A stretch of 64,000 bases of DNA from Streptomyces sp. 1-11 (GCF_007176755.1 NZ_BJTV01000010.1:1-64000); one strand, 5' to 3'; positions 7,268 through 15,103 are shown, counted from the stretch's first letter. Translations and numbers: made by a program. Notes: generated by a model not told the origin, from the sequence alone.

Positions 7268-8671
7268 GTGACTGGCTACCCGCCTCCCCGGCCGAGCGGC
7301 CCGGCCTGCCGGGTCGAGCCGGGGCACGCCGTGGCCGGCGAACCGCGGGTGGGCGCGGGTCCGGAAGCCGTGGCCGTGGACACCGCGGCGCGCCGGGCCT
7401 ACGTGGCCTGCTCGCGGGACGACGCGGTCGTCGCCGTGGACCTCGTCCGCTGCGTCCCGCTGTGGCGGGCCGGCGTGGGCCGGGAACCGATCCCCGTCGT
7501 GCTGGACCTGCCGACCGGGCGGCTGTTCACGGCCGACGCCCGCTCCGACACCGTCACCGTGCTCGACGCGGGCACCGGCGCGCGGGTGACGCGGATCCAC
7601 GTGGGGCGGGACGCCTACCCGGCGGGGCTCGGACACGATCCGGCGCGGCGGCGGGTCTTCTGCGGCAACACCGCGGCGGGCACGGTCACCGTCATCGACG
7701 CCGACCGGCTGGAGGTGATCGGCACCGTCCCCGCCGAGCTAGGGGCGGGCAGCATCGCCGTGGACGGCGAGCGGGGGCGTGCCTACTGCGCCAACTTCAT
7801 GGCCGCCTCACTGACCGTGTTCGACACCGGGACCCTGCGCCCGCTGGGGCGGATCGCCGTGGGCGAGGGGCCGTGCAAGACCGTCGCCAATGCCGTGGCC
7901 GACGAGCTGTACGTGGCCGGGTCGCTGCACGGCACGGTGCAGCGGCTGTCCCTCGCCACGGGGCGTCCGCTGGACGAGATCCGGGTCGAGCGTGCCCCGG
8001 TGGGCATGTGCGTATCACCGGACGGTGGCCGGCTGTACGTTTGCAACCGCGGCGCGGGAACCGTCAGCGCGGTCGACACCGCCGCCGGGACCGAGACGCA
8101 CCGCATCACCGTCGGCAACGGGCCCGGTGACTGCCAGCTCGACGCCGTCTCGGGCCGTCTGCTGGTCTCCAACGCCGGGAGCGGCACGCTGACCGTGGTG
8201 GACAGGCCCTGGCTGCCCGGGGCCACGAGACCGCGGACCCACCCGGCGGTGGGCAGGAGGCTCCCCGGGTTCGCCCTGCCGGACGCCCGCACCGGCGAGG
8301 TGCGCACGACCCGGGAGTGGGCGGAGAAGAGATATGTCATCAACTTCTTCGCGAGCTGGTGAGGCCCCTGCAACGCGGAGGCTCCGGTCATCGAGGACCT
8401 GCGCCGCCGTACCGCCCGGTCCGGGCTGGACTTCATCCATGTCAACGTGTGGGAGACACGCGACGCGCGCGAGGAGGCGCTGGCCTTCGCCGGCGTGTGG
8501 AACGTCGCGGGCACGATCCTGCTGGACGAGGCCGGCGACTACGCCGCCGCGCTCGGCATCACCGGCGTGCCCACGAACGTCCTGGTGGACGCGCGCGGGG
8601 TCGTGCGGGCGGTCGGTGCGGCGACCCCGGCCGAACTGGAGAAGGCTGTGCACGAGTTGCTGAGGGAGTGA
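7268..8671 (+). CDS. Candidate selenoprotein: beta-propeller (YVTN-type) fused to a TlpA-like redoxin with a U-G-P-C motif (in-frame UGA)
   Basis: Residues 1 to about 310 repeat the YVTN/NHL beta-propeller pattern of about 43 residues (for example AVDTAARRAYVAC, VLDLPTGRLFTAD, VDGERGRAYCANF, VSPDGGRLYVCN). From about 325 a redoxin domain starts with LPGFALPDARTGEV and reaches VINFFASW. Next is TGA at 8360-8362 (codon 365), then GPCNAEAPVIEDL in the same frame. Thioredoxin-like TlpA/ResA proteins have W-C-x-x-C here, so UGA replaces exactly the first redox cysteine. The frame continues 102 sense codons through the cis-proline motif GVPTNVLVDARG to a normal stop at 8669-8671. Either UGA is decoded as selenocysteine, or a single TGC-to-TGA change occurred by mutation or sequencing error. 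A hairpin follows the UGA. The GTG start at 7268 has no strong ribosome site and could be placed later. No signal peptide is seen. Confidence 0.75.
8375..8404 (+). promoter_or_regulatory. Putative bacterial SECIS hairpin downstream of in-frame UGA
   Basis: Folded by hand, bases 13-42 after the UGA form GCG-CGC, a G-G mismatch, AGG-CCU, one bulged C on the 5' side, UCC-GGA and a nine-base loop GGUCAUCGA. The known E. coli fdhF SECIS has the same layout, with a short lower stem, a single 5' bulge (a U there), a short upper stem and a loop containing GGUC. The loop starts 24 bases after the UGA, against about 18 in fdhF. GC-rich coding DNA folds easily, so this is suggestive only. Confidence 0.45.
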
Positions 8672-8771
8672 CCCCGTGCCGGCGATCGGCGGACGGACCG
8701 GGCACGGCGTCAGGCGCCGTCGTCCGCACGGGCCTTCCGTGCGCCTGCGTGTCATGACCTGGATACGTGCA

Positions 8772-8804
8772 CACGTCCGGCGGTTCACCCGCGCTTCGCC
8801 GGAG
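8772..8804 (+). promoter_or_regulatory. Putative PHO box (PhoP binding direct repeats)
   Basis: Three 11-bp spaced units read CACGTCC (8772), GTTCACC (8783) and CTTCGCC (8794). The central unit matches the Streptomyces PHO-box core GTTCACC exactly and the others are degenerate. The site is 64 bases upstream of an alkaline phosphatase gene, a classic PhoP target. Two of the three units are weak. Confidence 0.45.
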
Positions 8805-8867
8805 GCTGGTGATCTGGTTCCCGTCGGTCCCCGCTTCCGATCACCGGACGCCTCAAGGAGTCATCTC

Positions 8868-10232
8868 ATGCACAGAGCCACCCGCCGTCGCCTCACGGTC
8901 GCGACCGCGCTGGTCACCGCGACCACGGCCGCCGTGGCGATCACCAGTGCCGCCGGCGCCTCCAGCGGCGAGCAGCAGGCGCGGAACGCGATCAAGGGCG
9001 GGAAGGCGAAGAACGTCATCCTGCTCATCGGCGACGGCATGGGCGACTCGGAGATCACCCTCGCCCGCGACTACACGGTGGGAGCCGACGGCCGCCTGAA
9101 CATGGACAGGTTCCCGCTCACCGGCGCCTACACCACCTACGCGGTGCACGCCGACGGCACCCCGGACTACGTCACCGACTCCGCCGCCAGCGGCACGGGG
9201 TGGGCCACCGGTGTGAAGACCGTCAACGGCCGCATCTCCAAGACCCCCGGCACCGACAAGCCGGTGAAGACCCTGCTGGAGCTGGCGCAGAAGAACGGTT
9301 ACGCGACCGGCGACGTCACCACCGCCGAACTCACCGACGCCACCCCGGCCGTGCTCGCCTCCCACGCCACCGACCGCTCCTGCCAGGGGCCGGCCGACAT
9401 GGCCAAGTGCCCCACCGACACGATCGCCGCCGGCGGCCCGGGCTCGATCGCCGAGCAGGAGGTCAACCACAAGGTCGACGTCCTCTTCGGCGGCGGCAAG
9501 CAGCGCTTCGACCAGGCCGTCACCGACGGCAGGTACAAGGGCCTGACGGTCACCGAGCAGGCGAAGAAGCTGGGTTACCAGGTGGTCACCGACAAGGCGT
9601 CGATGAAGACGGCCAAGTCGGGCAAGCCGGTCCTCGGCCTGTTCGCCCCGGGCAACGTGCCCACCGAGTGGACCGGCAAGGCTGCGGCGGTCGGCGGTAC
9701 GGACCCGCAGCGGTGCGTCACCTCCAACCCGAACCGCCCGGCCACCACCCCCAGCCTCGCCGACTCCGCCACGAAGGCGATCGAGCTGCTGGAGGCCAAG
9801 CAGAAGGCCGGCCGCTCCAAGCAGGGCTTCTTCCTGCAGATCGAGGGCGCCTCGATCGACAAGCAGGACCACGCCGCCGACCCGTGCGGCCAGATCGGGG
9901 AGACCGCGGCCTTCGACAAGGCGGTGAAGGTCGCCCGCGCCTACGCGGCCAAGCACCCCGACACCCTGGTCGTCACCACCGCCGACCACGGCCACACCAG
10001 CCAGATCGTGCCGCTGGAGGCCACCCCGCCCGGCCTGTCCTCCACCCTGGTCACCGATGAGGGCCAGCAGCTGAAGGTCAACTACTCGACCAACACCCCG
10101 GGCCAGTCGCAGGAGCACACCGGCACCGAGGTCCGTATCGCCGCCCAGGGCCCGCAGGCCTACCGGGTCCTCGGCGTCACCAACCAGACCGACCTGTTCA
10201 CCACGGTGCGCGAGGCGCTGCGCCTGCGCTGA
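8868..10232 (+). CDS. Secreted alkaline phosphatase (PhoA family)
   Basis: The ATG at 8868 has AAGGAG seven bases upstream. The 454-residue product begins with a signal peptide (basic MHRATRRR, an alanine/threonine-rich hydrophobic stretch, cleavage near ASSG). PhoA-family motifs are NVILLIGDGMGDSEITLARD with the first metal Asp, then DSAASGTGWATGVKT with the nucleophilic Ser next to Asp. Later come FFLQIEGASIDKQDHAADPC and VVTTADHGHTSQI, which supply further metal ligands. It releases phosphate from organic esters outside the cell. A PHO-box-like element upstream suggests phosphate control, and a strong terminator follows. Confidence 0.92.
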   Translation: MHRATRRRLTVATALVTATTAAVAITSAAGASSGEQQARNAIKGGKAKNVILLIGDGMGDSEITLARDYTVGADGRLNMDRFPLTGAYTTYAVHADGTPDYVTDSAASGTGWATGVKTVNGRISKTPGTDKPVKTLLELAQKNGYATGDVTTAELTDATPAVLASHATDRSCQGPADMAKCPTDTIAAGGPGSIAEQEVNHKVDVLFGGGKQRFDQAVTDGRYKGLTVTEQAKKLGYQVVTDKASMKTAKSGKPVLGLFAPGNVPTEWTGKAAAVGGTDPQRCVTSNPNRPATTPSLADSATKAIELLEAKQKAGRSKQGFFLQIEGASIDKQDHAADPCGQIGETAAFDKAVKVARAYAAKHPDTLVVTTADHGHTSQIVPLEATPPGLSSTLVTDEGQQLKVNYSTNTPGQSQEHTGTEVRIAAQGPQAYRVLGVTNQTDLFTTVREALRLR

Positions 10233-10287
10233 ACCCGCGCGACGGCGGCGGAGCGCGTCAACTCCCGCGCCGCGAAACGCACATGAG

Positions 10288-10315
10288 GGCGTGCCGTCCG
10301 GCGGGGCGGCACGCC
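10288..10315 (+). terminator. Rho-independent terminator after the alkaline phosphatase gene
   Basis: GGCGTGCCG at 10288-10296 pairs perfectly with CGGCACGCC at 10307-10315 across a ten-base loop, followed by TTCT. It lies 56 bases after the stop codon. Confidence 0.75.
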
Positions 10316-10367
10316 TTCTCGGCGTCCGGGGGCCGCGCGCGGGAACGGATGCCCCGCATGCAAACAT

Positions 10368-10397
10368 TTGATCTATCCATAGGAAAGTCATTAAGGT
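10368..10397 (+). promoter_or_regulatory. Putative vegetative promoter of the NlpC/P60 gene
   Basis: TTGATC at 10368-10373 and TAAGGT at 10392-10397 are 18 bases apart in a locally AT-rich patch, which resembles an HrdB-type promoter. The predicted transcript would start near 10404, leaving a leader of about 100 bases before the GTG. Confidence 0.5.
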
Positions 10398-10407
10398 CTT
10401 GGACCAG

Positions 10408-10450
10408 CCCCCGCTCAGGCGATCACTCATCAGGGAGTGACGGCGGAGGG
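10408..10450 (+). promoter_or_regulatory. Structured leader RNA ahead of the NlpC/P60 gene
   Basis: Bases 10408-10414 (CCCCCGC) pair with 10443-10450 (GCGGAGGG, one bulged A), enclosing a second stem of TCACTC (10423-10428) with GAGTGA (10435-10440). The fold was made by hand. Streptomyces NlpC/P60 genes often have c-di-AMP riboswitch leaders, but I do not recognise that consensus here. It could be an attenuator or simply a stable leader. Confidence 0.35.
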
Positions 10451-10505
10451 GCCCGCCCACCGACGTGCCCGGCAGGCGGCCGAAGGAGCAAGGAGACCGT
10501 CCCTC

Positions 10506-11543
10506 GTGGCGTCCCACCGTCGACCCAAGCAGCCCAGCCGCACGCGTGTCACCGTGCTGACCACCGCCGCCGCGGCCGCCGTCGCGCTGAGCGCGAACGC
10601 CGCCAACGCCGCCCCGGGCGAGAAGCTCGGCAAGGACGAGGTCAAGGCGAAGGTCGACACGCTCTACGAGCAGGCCGAGCAGGCCACCGAGAAGTACAAC
10701 GGCGCCAACGAGAAGCAGCAGAAGCTGCAGAAGGAAATCTCCACCATCCAGGACAACGTGGCCCGGGGCCAGGAGGAGCTGAACAAGCTCCGCGACGGCC
10801 TGGGTTCGCTGGCCACCGCGCAGTACCGCTCCGGCGGCATCGACCCCTCCGTCCAGCTCTTCCTGTCCGCCGACCCGGACGACTACCTCGACAAGGCGTC
10901 CACCCTCGACCAGTTGAGCGCCCAGCAGGTCGAGGCGCTGAAGAAGATCCAGGACAAGCAGCGCCAACTCGCCCAGCAGCGGGCCGAGGCCACCGACAAG
11001 CTCAAGGACCTGGCCGCCACCCGCACCGAGCTGGGCAACAAGAAGAAGGAAGTCCAGGGCAAGCTCGCCCAGGCGCAGAAACTGCTCAACACCCTGACCG
11101 CCAAGGAGAAGGCGGCCCTCGCCGCCGAGCAGCAGCGCGCCAACCGCTCCTCCAGCGAGCGCGTGGACCTGGGCAACGACACCTCCGCCTCCGGCCGGGC
11201 CTCCGCCGCCTTCTCCGCCGCGCAGAGCAAGATCGGCACCCCGTACGTCTACGGCGCCACCGGCCCCTCCTCGTACGACTGCTCGGGTCTGACCTCGTGG
11301 GCCTACGCCCAGGCCGGCGTCTCCATACCGCGCACCTCAGAGGCGCAGTCGGGCATCGGCACCCGCCTCACCCGCAGCCAGCTCCAGGTCGGCGACCTGG
11401 TCTTCTTCTTCAACGACCTGCACCACGTCGGCCTCTACGCCGGCAACGGCCAGGTGCTGCACGCCCCGCGCACCGGCACGGTCGTGCGGTACGAGTCGAT
11501 GGACACCATCGGCGGCCCGTTCATGTTCGGCGTCCGGGTCTGA
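10506..11543 (+). CDS. Secreted NlpC/P60 peptidoglycan endopeptidase with coiled-coil region
   Basis: The GTG at 10506 follows AAGGAGA. The 345-residue protein has a signal peptide (VASHRRPKQPSRTR, then an alanine-rich core ending SANAANAAPG). A long helical region of about 180 residues is rich in Lys, Gln and Glu (ATEKYNGANEKQQKLQKEIS, QDKQRQLAQQRAEATDKLKD). The C-terminal NlpC/P60 domain has the catalytic Cys in SSYDCSGLTSWAYAQAG and His in LHHVGLYAGNGQVLHAPR. It should cleave the stem-peptide bond of peptidoglycan during growth or septation, and the coiled coil probably autoinhibits or localises it, as in RipA-like proteins. Confidence 0.93.
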   Translation: MASHRRPKQPSRTRVTVLTTAAAAAVALSANAANAAPGEKLGKDEVKAKVDTLYEQAEQATEKYNGANEKQQKLQKEISTIQDNVARGQEELNKLRDGLGSLATAQYRSGGIDPSVQLFLSADPDDYLDKASTLDQLSAQQVEALKKIQDKQRQLAQQRAEATDKLKDLAATRTELGNKKKEVQGKLAQAQKLLNTLTAKEKAALAAEQQRANRSSSERVDLGNDTSASGRASAAFSAAQSKIGTPYVYGATGPSSYDCSGLTSWAYAQAGVSIPRTSEAQSGIGTRLTRSQLQVGDLVFFFNDLHHVGLYAGNGQVLHAPRTGTVVRYESMDTIGGPFMFGVRV

Positions 11544-11562
11544 CCCGCCTTACCCGGTGACG

Positions 11563-11578
11563 GGCGGCAGCGGCCGCC
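11563..11578. terminator. Weak bidirectional hairpin between convergent genes
   Basis: GGCGGC and GCCGCC flank a four-base loop in the 38-base gap between the convergent NlpC/P60 and universal-stress genes. Only six pairs and no U tract support it. Confidence 0.35.
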
Positions 11579-11581
11579 GGC

Positions 11582-12484
11582 TCAGTGGTGCGGTACGACG
11601 GCCACGGGGCAGCCGGCGTGGCGTATCGCGGCATGGGTGACGGGGCCCGTGCGCGCGATCGCCGGGCGGGCGGTGGGACGACGGCCCACCACGAGCAGGC
11701 TCGCGCCCGACGCGGCCCGCACCAGCGCGGTGGCCGGCTTCTCCCGTACGACCGTCTCCAGCACCTCGACGTCGGCGTACTTGTCCCGCCAGACCTGCAG
11801 GACGGCGGAGACGAAACCCTGCCACTCCTCCGCCCGGCAGGGGCCGTCCACCAGGGCGATGTCCCCGGGGCCGAGGCCGAACGCGGGCGGGGACTGCCAG
11901 GCGTGCACCGCGCGCAGCCGGGCCCGCCGCAGCCGGGCCGCCTCGAAGGCGAACGCGATGACCTCGTCGCACGGGTCGTTGACGTCGAGGGCGAGCACCA
12001 CGTCGCGGTAGCCGGTAGGGGTCGAGGCTCTGCCGCCCCGGGCCGGCAGGTGCTCGTCCGCGGCGTCCTCCTCCGTCCTGACCAGGACGACGGGGCCGGT
12101 GGCCCGGCCGACCACGCCCAGGGCGACGGAACCGACCAGGAACCCGGCCAGGCCGGTCAGCCCGCGCGAGCCCAGGACGAGCAGTTCCGACCGCTCGGCG
12201 GCCTTCACCAGGGCGGTGGCCGCCGGGCCCGCCGGCTGCTCGTAGGTGACGCGCAGGCCGGGGACCGCGGCGCGGATCCGGTCCTCCGCCCGGCGCAGGG
12301 CCCTTGGCGCCAGTCGCCGCTGCGCGTCGTTCGCGGGCTCGCCGTCCGGGCGGCCCGGCTGCCGGCCCGGGACATGGACCAGCAGCAGGGGCCGGCCGCG
12401 ACGCTCCGCCTCGCGGGCCGCCCACTCGGCGGCGGCGAGGCTTCCGGGCGATCCGTCCACTCCGACGGTGACGGGTGCGGGCAT
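11582..12484 (-). CDS. Tandem universal stress protein (two UspA domains)
   Basis: The ATG at 12482-12484 has an excellent GGAGGAGG upstream. The 300-residue product begins MPAPVTVGVDGSPGSLAAAE. Domain one ends with VLGSRGLTGLAGFLVGSVAL, an intact G-x2-G-x9-G-S ATP-binding loop. Domain two starts at about 170 with YRDVVLALDVNDPCDEVIAF and ends in VVGRRPTARPAIARTGPVTH, where the glycine loop is degenerate. Proteins like this are members of hypoxia/dormancy regulons in actinobacteria. The CBS protein and DevR-like regulator just upstream support that role. Confidence 0.9.
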   Translation of the reverse strand: MPAPVTVGVDGSPGSLAAAEWAAREAERRGRPLLLVHVPGRQPGRPDGEPANDAQRRLAPRALRRAEDRIRAAVPGLRVTYEQPAGPAATALVKAAERSELLVLGSRGLTGLAGFLVGSVALGVVGRATGPVVLVRTEEDAADEHLPARGGRASTPTGYRDVVLALDVNDPCDEVIAFAFEAARLRRARLRAVHAWQSPPAFGLGPGDIALVDGPCRAEEWQGFVSAVLQVWRDKYADVEVLETVVREKPATALVRAASGASLLVVGRRPTARPAIARTGPVTHAAIRHAGCPVAVVPHH

Positions 12485-12614
12485 GACGCCACCTCCTCCA
12501 AGAATCTGCTCGTTGGTGCCGGTGCGCGCGGCCTCAGGTAACGGCGTCCGCATGGTTCCGCGGTGCGGTACGCGGCACACGCTCCGGCGCGGGCGTCGCG
12601 CCGTCCACCGCCTC

Positions 12615-13154
12615 TCAGCGGAGGCGCGGGCGGCCTTGGGCGACGTCGTCCCGGTCCTGCCGCGCGGGGATCTCCCCGGTCACCTCGTCGTGGACGCCGG
12701 GGCCGGGCTTCAGGAAGACCCGGAGCAGGTCGCGCCGGGTGACGATGCCGACCAGCCGGTCCTCCTCGTCGACGACGACGAGCCGTGCCACGCCCCGCTC
12801 GGTCATGGTGCGGGCGGCCTCGGCGACGGTGGTCTCGGCGCGCACGGTGACGGGCGGCCCGGTCATCAGCTGGCCGGCCGTGCGGGCCCCGCTCGCGGCG
12901 GCGCGCCGGCGGCCGGCGCCGGCCAGTGCCGAGACGGGCGCGATACGCCGCCGGGAGGCGCCGGGGGACCCGGCCCGAGGCGCCACCAGGTCGGTCTCGG
13001 ACAGGACTCCCACCACCTTCTCGTCCTCGTCGGTCACCGGCAGTCCGCTGACCCGGTGTTCGGCGAACAGTCGTGTCACTTCCTCGAAGGTGGTGCCGTA
13101 CGCCGCCCGGACGACCTCGGCGGTCATCACGGAGCCGACCTTGTCGTGCCTCAT
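12615..13154 (-). CDS. CBS-domain pair protein
   Basis: The 179-residue protein starts MRHDKVGSVMTAEVVRAAYG after a GAGGGAGGG ribosome site. CBS repeat one contains FAEHRVSGLPVTDEDEKVVG and LSETDLV. Repeat two contains QLMTGPPVTVRAETTVAEAA, then GVARLVVVDEEDRLVGIVTR and RDLLRVFL. CBS pairs bind adenosine nucleotides and sense energy state. Its location between a universal stress gene and a DevR-like regulator is typical of a stress regulon. Confidence 0.9.
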   Translation of the reverse strand: MRHDKVGSVMTAEVVRAAYGTTFEEVTRLFAEHRVSGLPVTDEDEKVVGVLSETDLVAPRAGSPGASRRRIAPVSALAGAGRRRAAASGARTAGQLMTGPPVTVRAETTVAEAARTMTERGVARLVVVDEEDRLVGIVTRRDLLRVFLKPGPGVHDEVTGEIPARQDRDDVAQGRPRLR

Positions 13155-13188
13155 GGTGTTCCCTCCCTCAGCCTCTGTCCCGTCGCGC

Positions 13189-13371
13189 TCAGCCGTGGGC
13201 CACGACGGAGACGGGTGCGGTTGCCTGGCGCGGTACGTCCCGGGTCACCGGACTGCTGTGGGTACCCACTGCGGAGCGGCGGATGCGCCGCCCGGTGACG
13301 ACCGGGGCGGCCGCACGGGCGGCGCGGCTGCCGGCGCGACCGGCGGTGCCCGCCGGGAGGGTACGCGGCAT
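13189..13371 (-). CDS. Small protein resembling the C-terminal tail of a universal stress protein
   Basis: This is a 60-codon frame with an ATG at 13369-13371 and GGGGAG upstream. It reads MPRTLPAGTAGRAGSRAARA and ends THSSPVTRDVPRQATAPVSV, then VAHG. The ending closely resembles the last strand of UspA domains (S-x-V-T-x-x-V-x-R-Q-A-x-x-P-V-x-V-V). There is no nucleotide-binding loop and the first half is low complexity. It could be a remnant of a deleted universal stress gene or a real small stress protein. Confidence 0.4.
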   Translation of the reverse strand: MPRTLPAGTAGRAGSRAARAAAPVVTGRRIRRSAVGTHSSPVTRDVPRQATAPVSVVAHG

Positions 13372-13564
13372 GGTGCTCCCCACTTCCTGTCCGGGGACCG
13401 TCCGGCCCCGGTGCCAGCGTCGCGGAGAAGGGGTCCGCCGCGGCAGGGGCAGCCGGTCCCCCGGGCGGGCCGGTGGTCCTGGTCGCCCAGGGCCACCCGG
13501 CCACGCCCCGGGAGGACGCGCGTCACCCCCGGGGAGGGAGGGACGCCGGACACCGCCCCGGCCG

Positions 13565-14263
13565 TCAGCCTCCGCCGTGCTTCTGGCGGTCCATCACCTG
13601 GGTGGCGATGACGGCGGCCTGGACGCGGCGCTCGACGCCGAGTTTGGCGAGCAGCCGGGAGATGTGGTTCTTCACCGTCTTCTCGGCCAGGAACAGACGC
13701 CCGCCGATCTGGCGGTTCGTCAGGCCCTCGCCGATGAGGGCGAGGATCTCCCGTTCCCGGACGGTCAGGCCGGGCAGCTCGTCCGGCGCCTCCTCCGGCG
13801 CCTGACCGCCGCGCAGCCGGGCCATGAGCCTCGCGGTGGCGCTCGGGTCGAGCAGGGACTGGCCGCGGGCCACCGTGCGCACGGCCGTGACCAGGTCCGA
13901 GCCCTTGATCTGCTTGAGGACGTAACCCGAGGCGCCCGCCATGATGGCGTCGAGCAGGGCCTCCTCGTCGTCGAAGGAGGTCAGCATCAGGCAGGCCAGT
14001 TCCGGCATGCGCGAGCGCAGCTCCCGGCAGACGCTCACGCCGTCGCCGTCGGGCAGCCGGACGTCCAGCACCGCGACCTGCGGGCGCAGGGCGGGGATCC
14101 GCACCAGCGCCTGCTCCGCCGTGCCGGCCTCACCGATCACCTCGATGTCCGGTTCGTCGTTCAGCAGATCGCGCACACCGCGCCGGACCACCTCGTGGTC
14201 GTCCATCAGGAAGACCCGGATCGGGTCCCCGTCCCCGGTGCCGTTCCGCTCGCCGTCCGCCAT
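13565..14263 (-). CDS. NarL/DevR-type response regulator (OsdR/DosR-like)
   Basis: The ATG at 14261-14263 has AGGAGG upstream. The 232-residue protein has a receiver domain with acidic pocket residues (FLMDDHEVVRRGVRDLL), phosphoacceptor D67 (VAVLDVRLPDGDG), T/S in LMLTSFDDEE and K in YVLKQIKGSD. The C-terminal LuxR HTH is LTVREREILALIGEGLTNRQ followed by AEKTVKNHISRLLAKLGV. The gene set around it (universal stress, CBS, PPOX) matches Streptomyces OsdR and mycobacterial DosR regulons, so hypoxia or stress control is likely. No histidine kinase is adjacent, so the partner kinase must be elsewhere. Confidence 0.88.
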   Translation of the reverse strand: MADGERNGTGDGDPIRVFLMDDHEVVRRGVRDLLNDEPDIEVIGEAGTAEQALVRIPALRPQVAVLDVRLPDGDGVSVCRELRSRMPELACLMLTSFDDEEALLDAIMAGASGYVLKQIKGSDLVTAVRTVARGQSLLDPSATARLMARLRGGQAPEEAPDELPGLTVREREILALIGEGLTNRQIGGRLFLAEKTVKNHISRLLAKLGVERRVQAAVIATQVMDRQKHGGG

Positions 14264-14390
14264 CGATCGCCTCCTGTCGCGGGGTGCCTCGTGGACCGTG
14301 GGCCGGAGCACGCGGCCACCGGCCCCTCCCCCAGTCTCCCGCACCCGGGCCGGCCGCGGTCACCCGGTGACACCGGAACCGGGACACGGC

Positions 14391-14417
14391 CCGGCCACCG
14401 ATCGGTCCGGTGGCCGG
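14391..14417. promoter_or_regulatory. Perfect 10-bp inverted repeat in a divergent regulatory region
   Basis: CCGGCCACCG (14391-14400) and CGGTGGCCGG (14408-14417) flank seven bases. A second, smaller palindrome, GTCACC-C-GGTGAC, lies at 14359-14371. Both are in the 384-base gap between the response regulator and the divergent PPOX gene. They could be operators for the regulator. The rest of the gap shows no coding potential that I recognise. Confidence 0.45.
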
Positions 14418-14647
14418 AGCCCCGGGCGGCGGGCGGCCGTCGCGGAAGTCCGGCGCCGCGGGCGGGGCCGGGCGGAGGCGTACCGGGGCCGAACGGCCCT
14501 GGCGCGACAGGGCCCCGGACGACTCCAATGAGGCGACGGCCGCGTCCGCGGCCCGCGCTCCGGCGTCCGCGGCGGCCGCCCGTTCACATCCCGGCCCCCG
14601 ACCAGAGACACACGGCAGTGACCAACGAGACCGTACGGACCCCCGCC

Positions 14648-15103
14648 ATGACCACTGGCACCGGCACCGCTCCCTCCCTTCCCCCCGGGCCGCGCCGGAG
14701 CGTCGAGCTGGACCGCGACGAGGCGCTGCGGCTGCTGGGCAGCGTCCCTTTCGGCCGGATCGTCTTCACCCGGCACGCGCTGCCGACGGTGCGTCCGGTG
14801 AACCACGTGCTGGACGGCGGCGACATCGTCATCCGCACCCATGACGGCGCGGCCCTGACCGCGCACGCCCAGGACGGCGACGGCGCCGGCGTCGTCGTCG
14901 CCTACGAGGCCGACGTCATCGACCCGGACAGCCGCCTGGGCTGGAGTGTGGTGGTCACCGGTTACGCCCGGCTGGTGACCGATCCCGCCGAACTGGCCCG
15001 CTACCGGGCCCTGCTGGTGCCCTGGACAGATCACGCCATGGACCACGCCGTGCGGATCCGTCCCGATCTGATCACCGGGGTCCGGCTCACGGCCGGCACC
15101 TGA
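14648..15103 (+). CDS. PPOX-fold (pyridoxamine 5'-phosphate oxidase-like) FMN/F420 protein
   Basis: The roughly 151-residue protein has the split beta-barrel signature: VELDRDEALRLLGSVPFGRI, VFTRHALPTVRPVNHVLDGG, DIVIRTHDGAAL, VAYEADVIDPDSRLGWSVVV and TGYARLVTDPAELARYR. Such proteins bind FMN, F420 or heme and are recurrent members of DosR/OsdR regulons. A GTG at 14618 is an alternative in-frame start; neither start has a clear ribosome site. It is divergent from the response regulator, so the two may share a control region. Confidence 0.85.
   Translation: MTTGTGTAPSLPPGPRRSVELDRDEALRLLGSVPFGRIVFTRHALPTVRPVNHVLDGGDIVIRTHDGAALTAHAQDGDGAGVVVAYEADVIDPDSRLGWSVVVTGYARLVTDPAELARYRALLVPWTDHAMDHAVRIRPDLITGVRLTAGT

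Noticed and set aside
8447..8671. Separate 74-codon gene for the redoxin C-terminus
   Set aside because: It is in the same frame as the propeller protein across a single TGA and lacks half of the redox motif. It is better read as part of one gene.
10404..10505. c-di-AMP riboswitch upstream of the NlpC/P60 gene
   Set aside because: The leader folds, but I could not match the known conserved blocks of that riboswitch.
8853..10967. Minus-strand open frame of about 704 codons
   Set aside because: It is a shadow of the alkaline phosphatase and NlpC/P60 genes, with valine/glycine/arginine-rich low-complexity translation.
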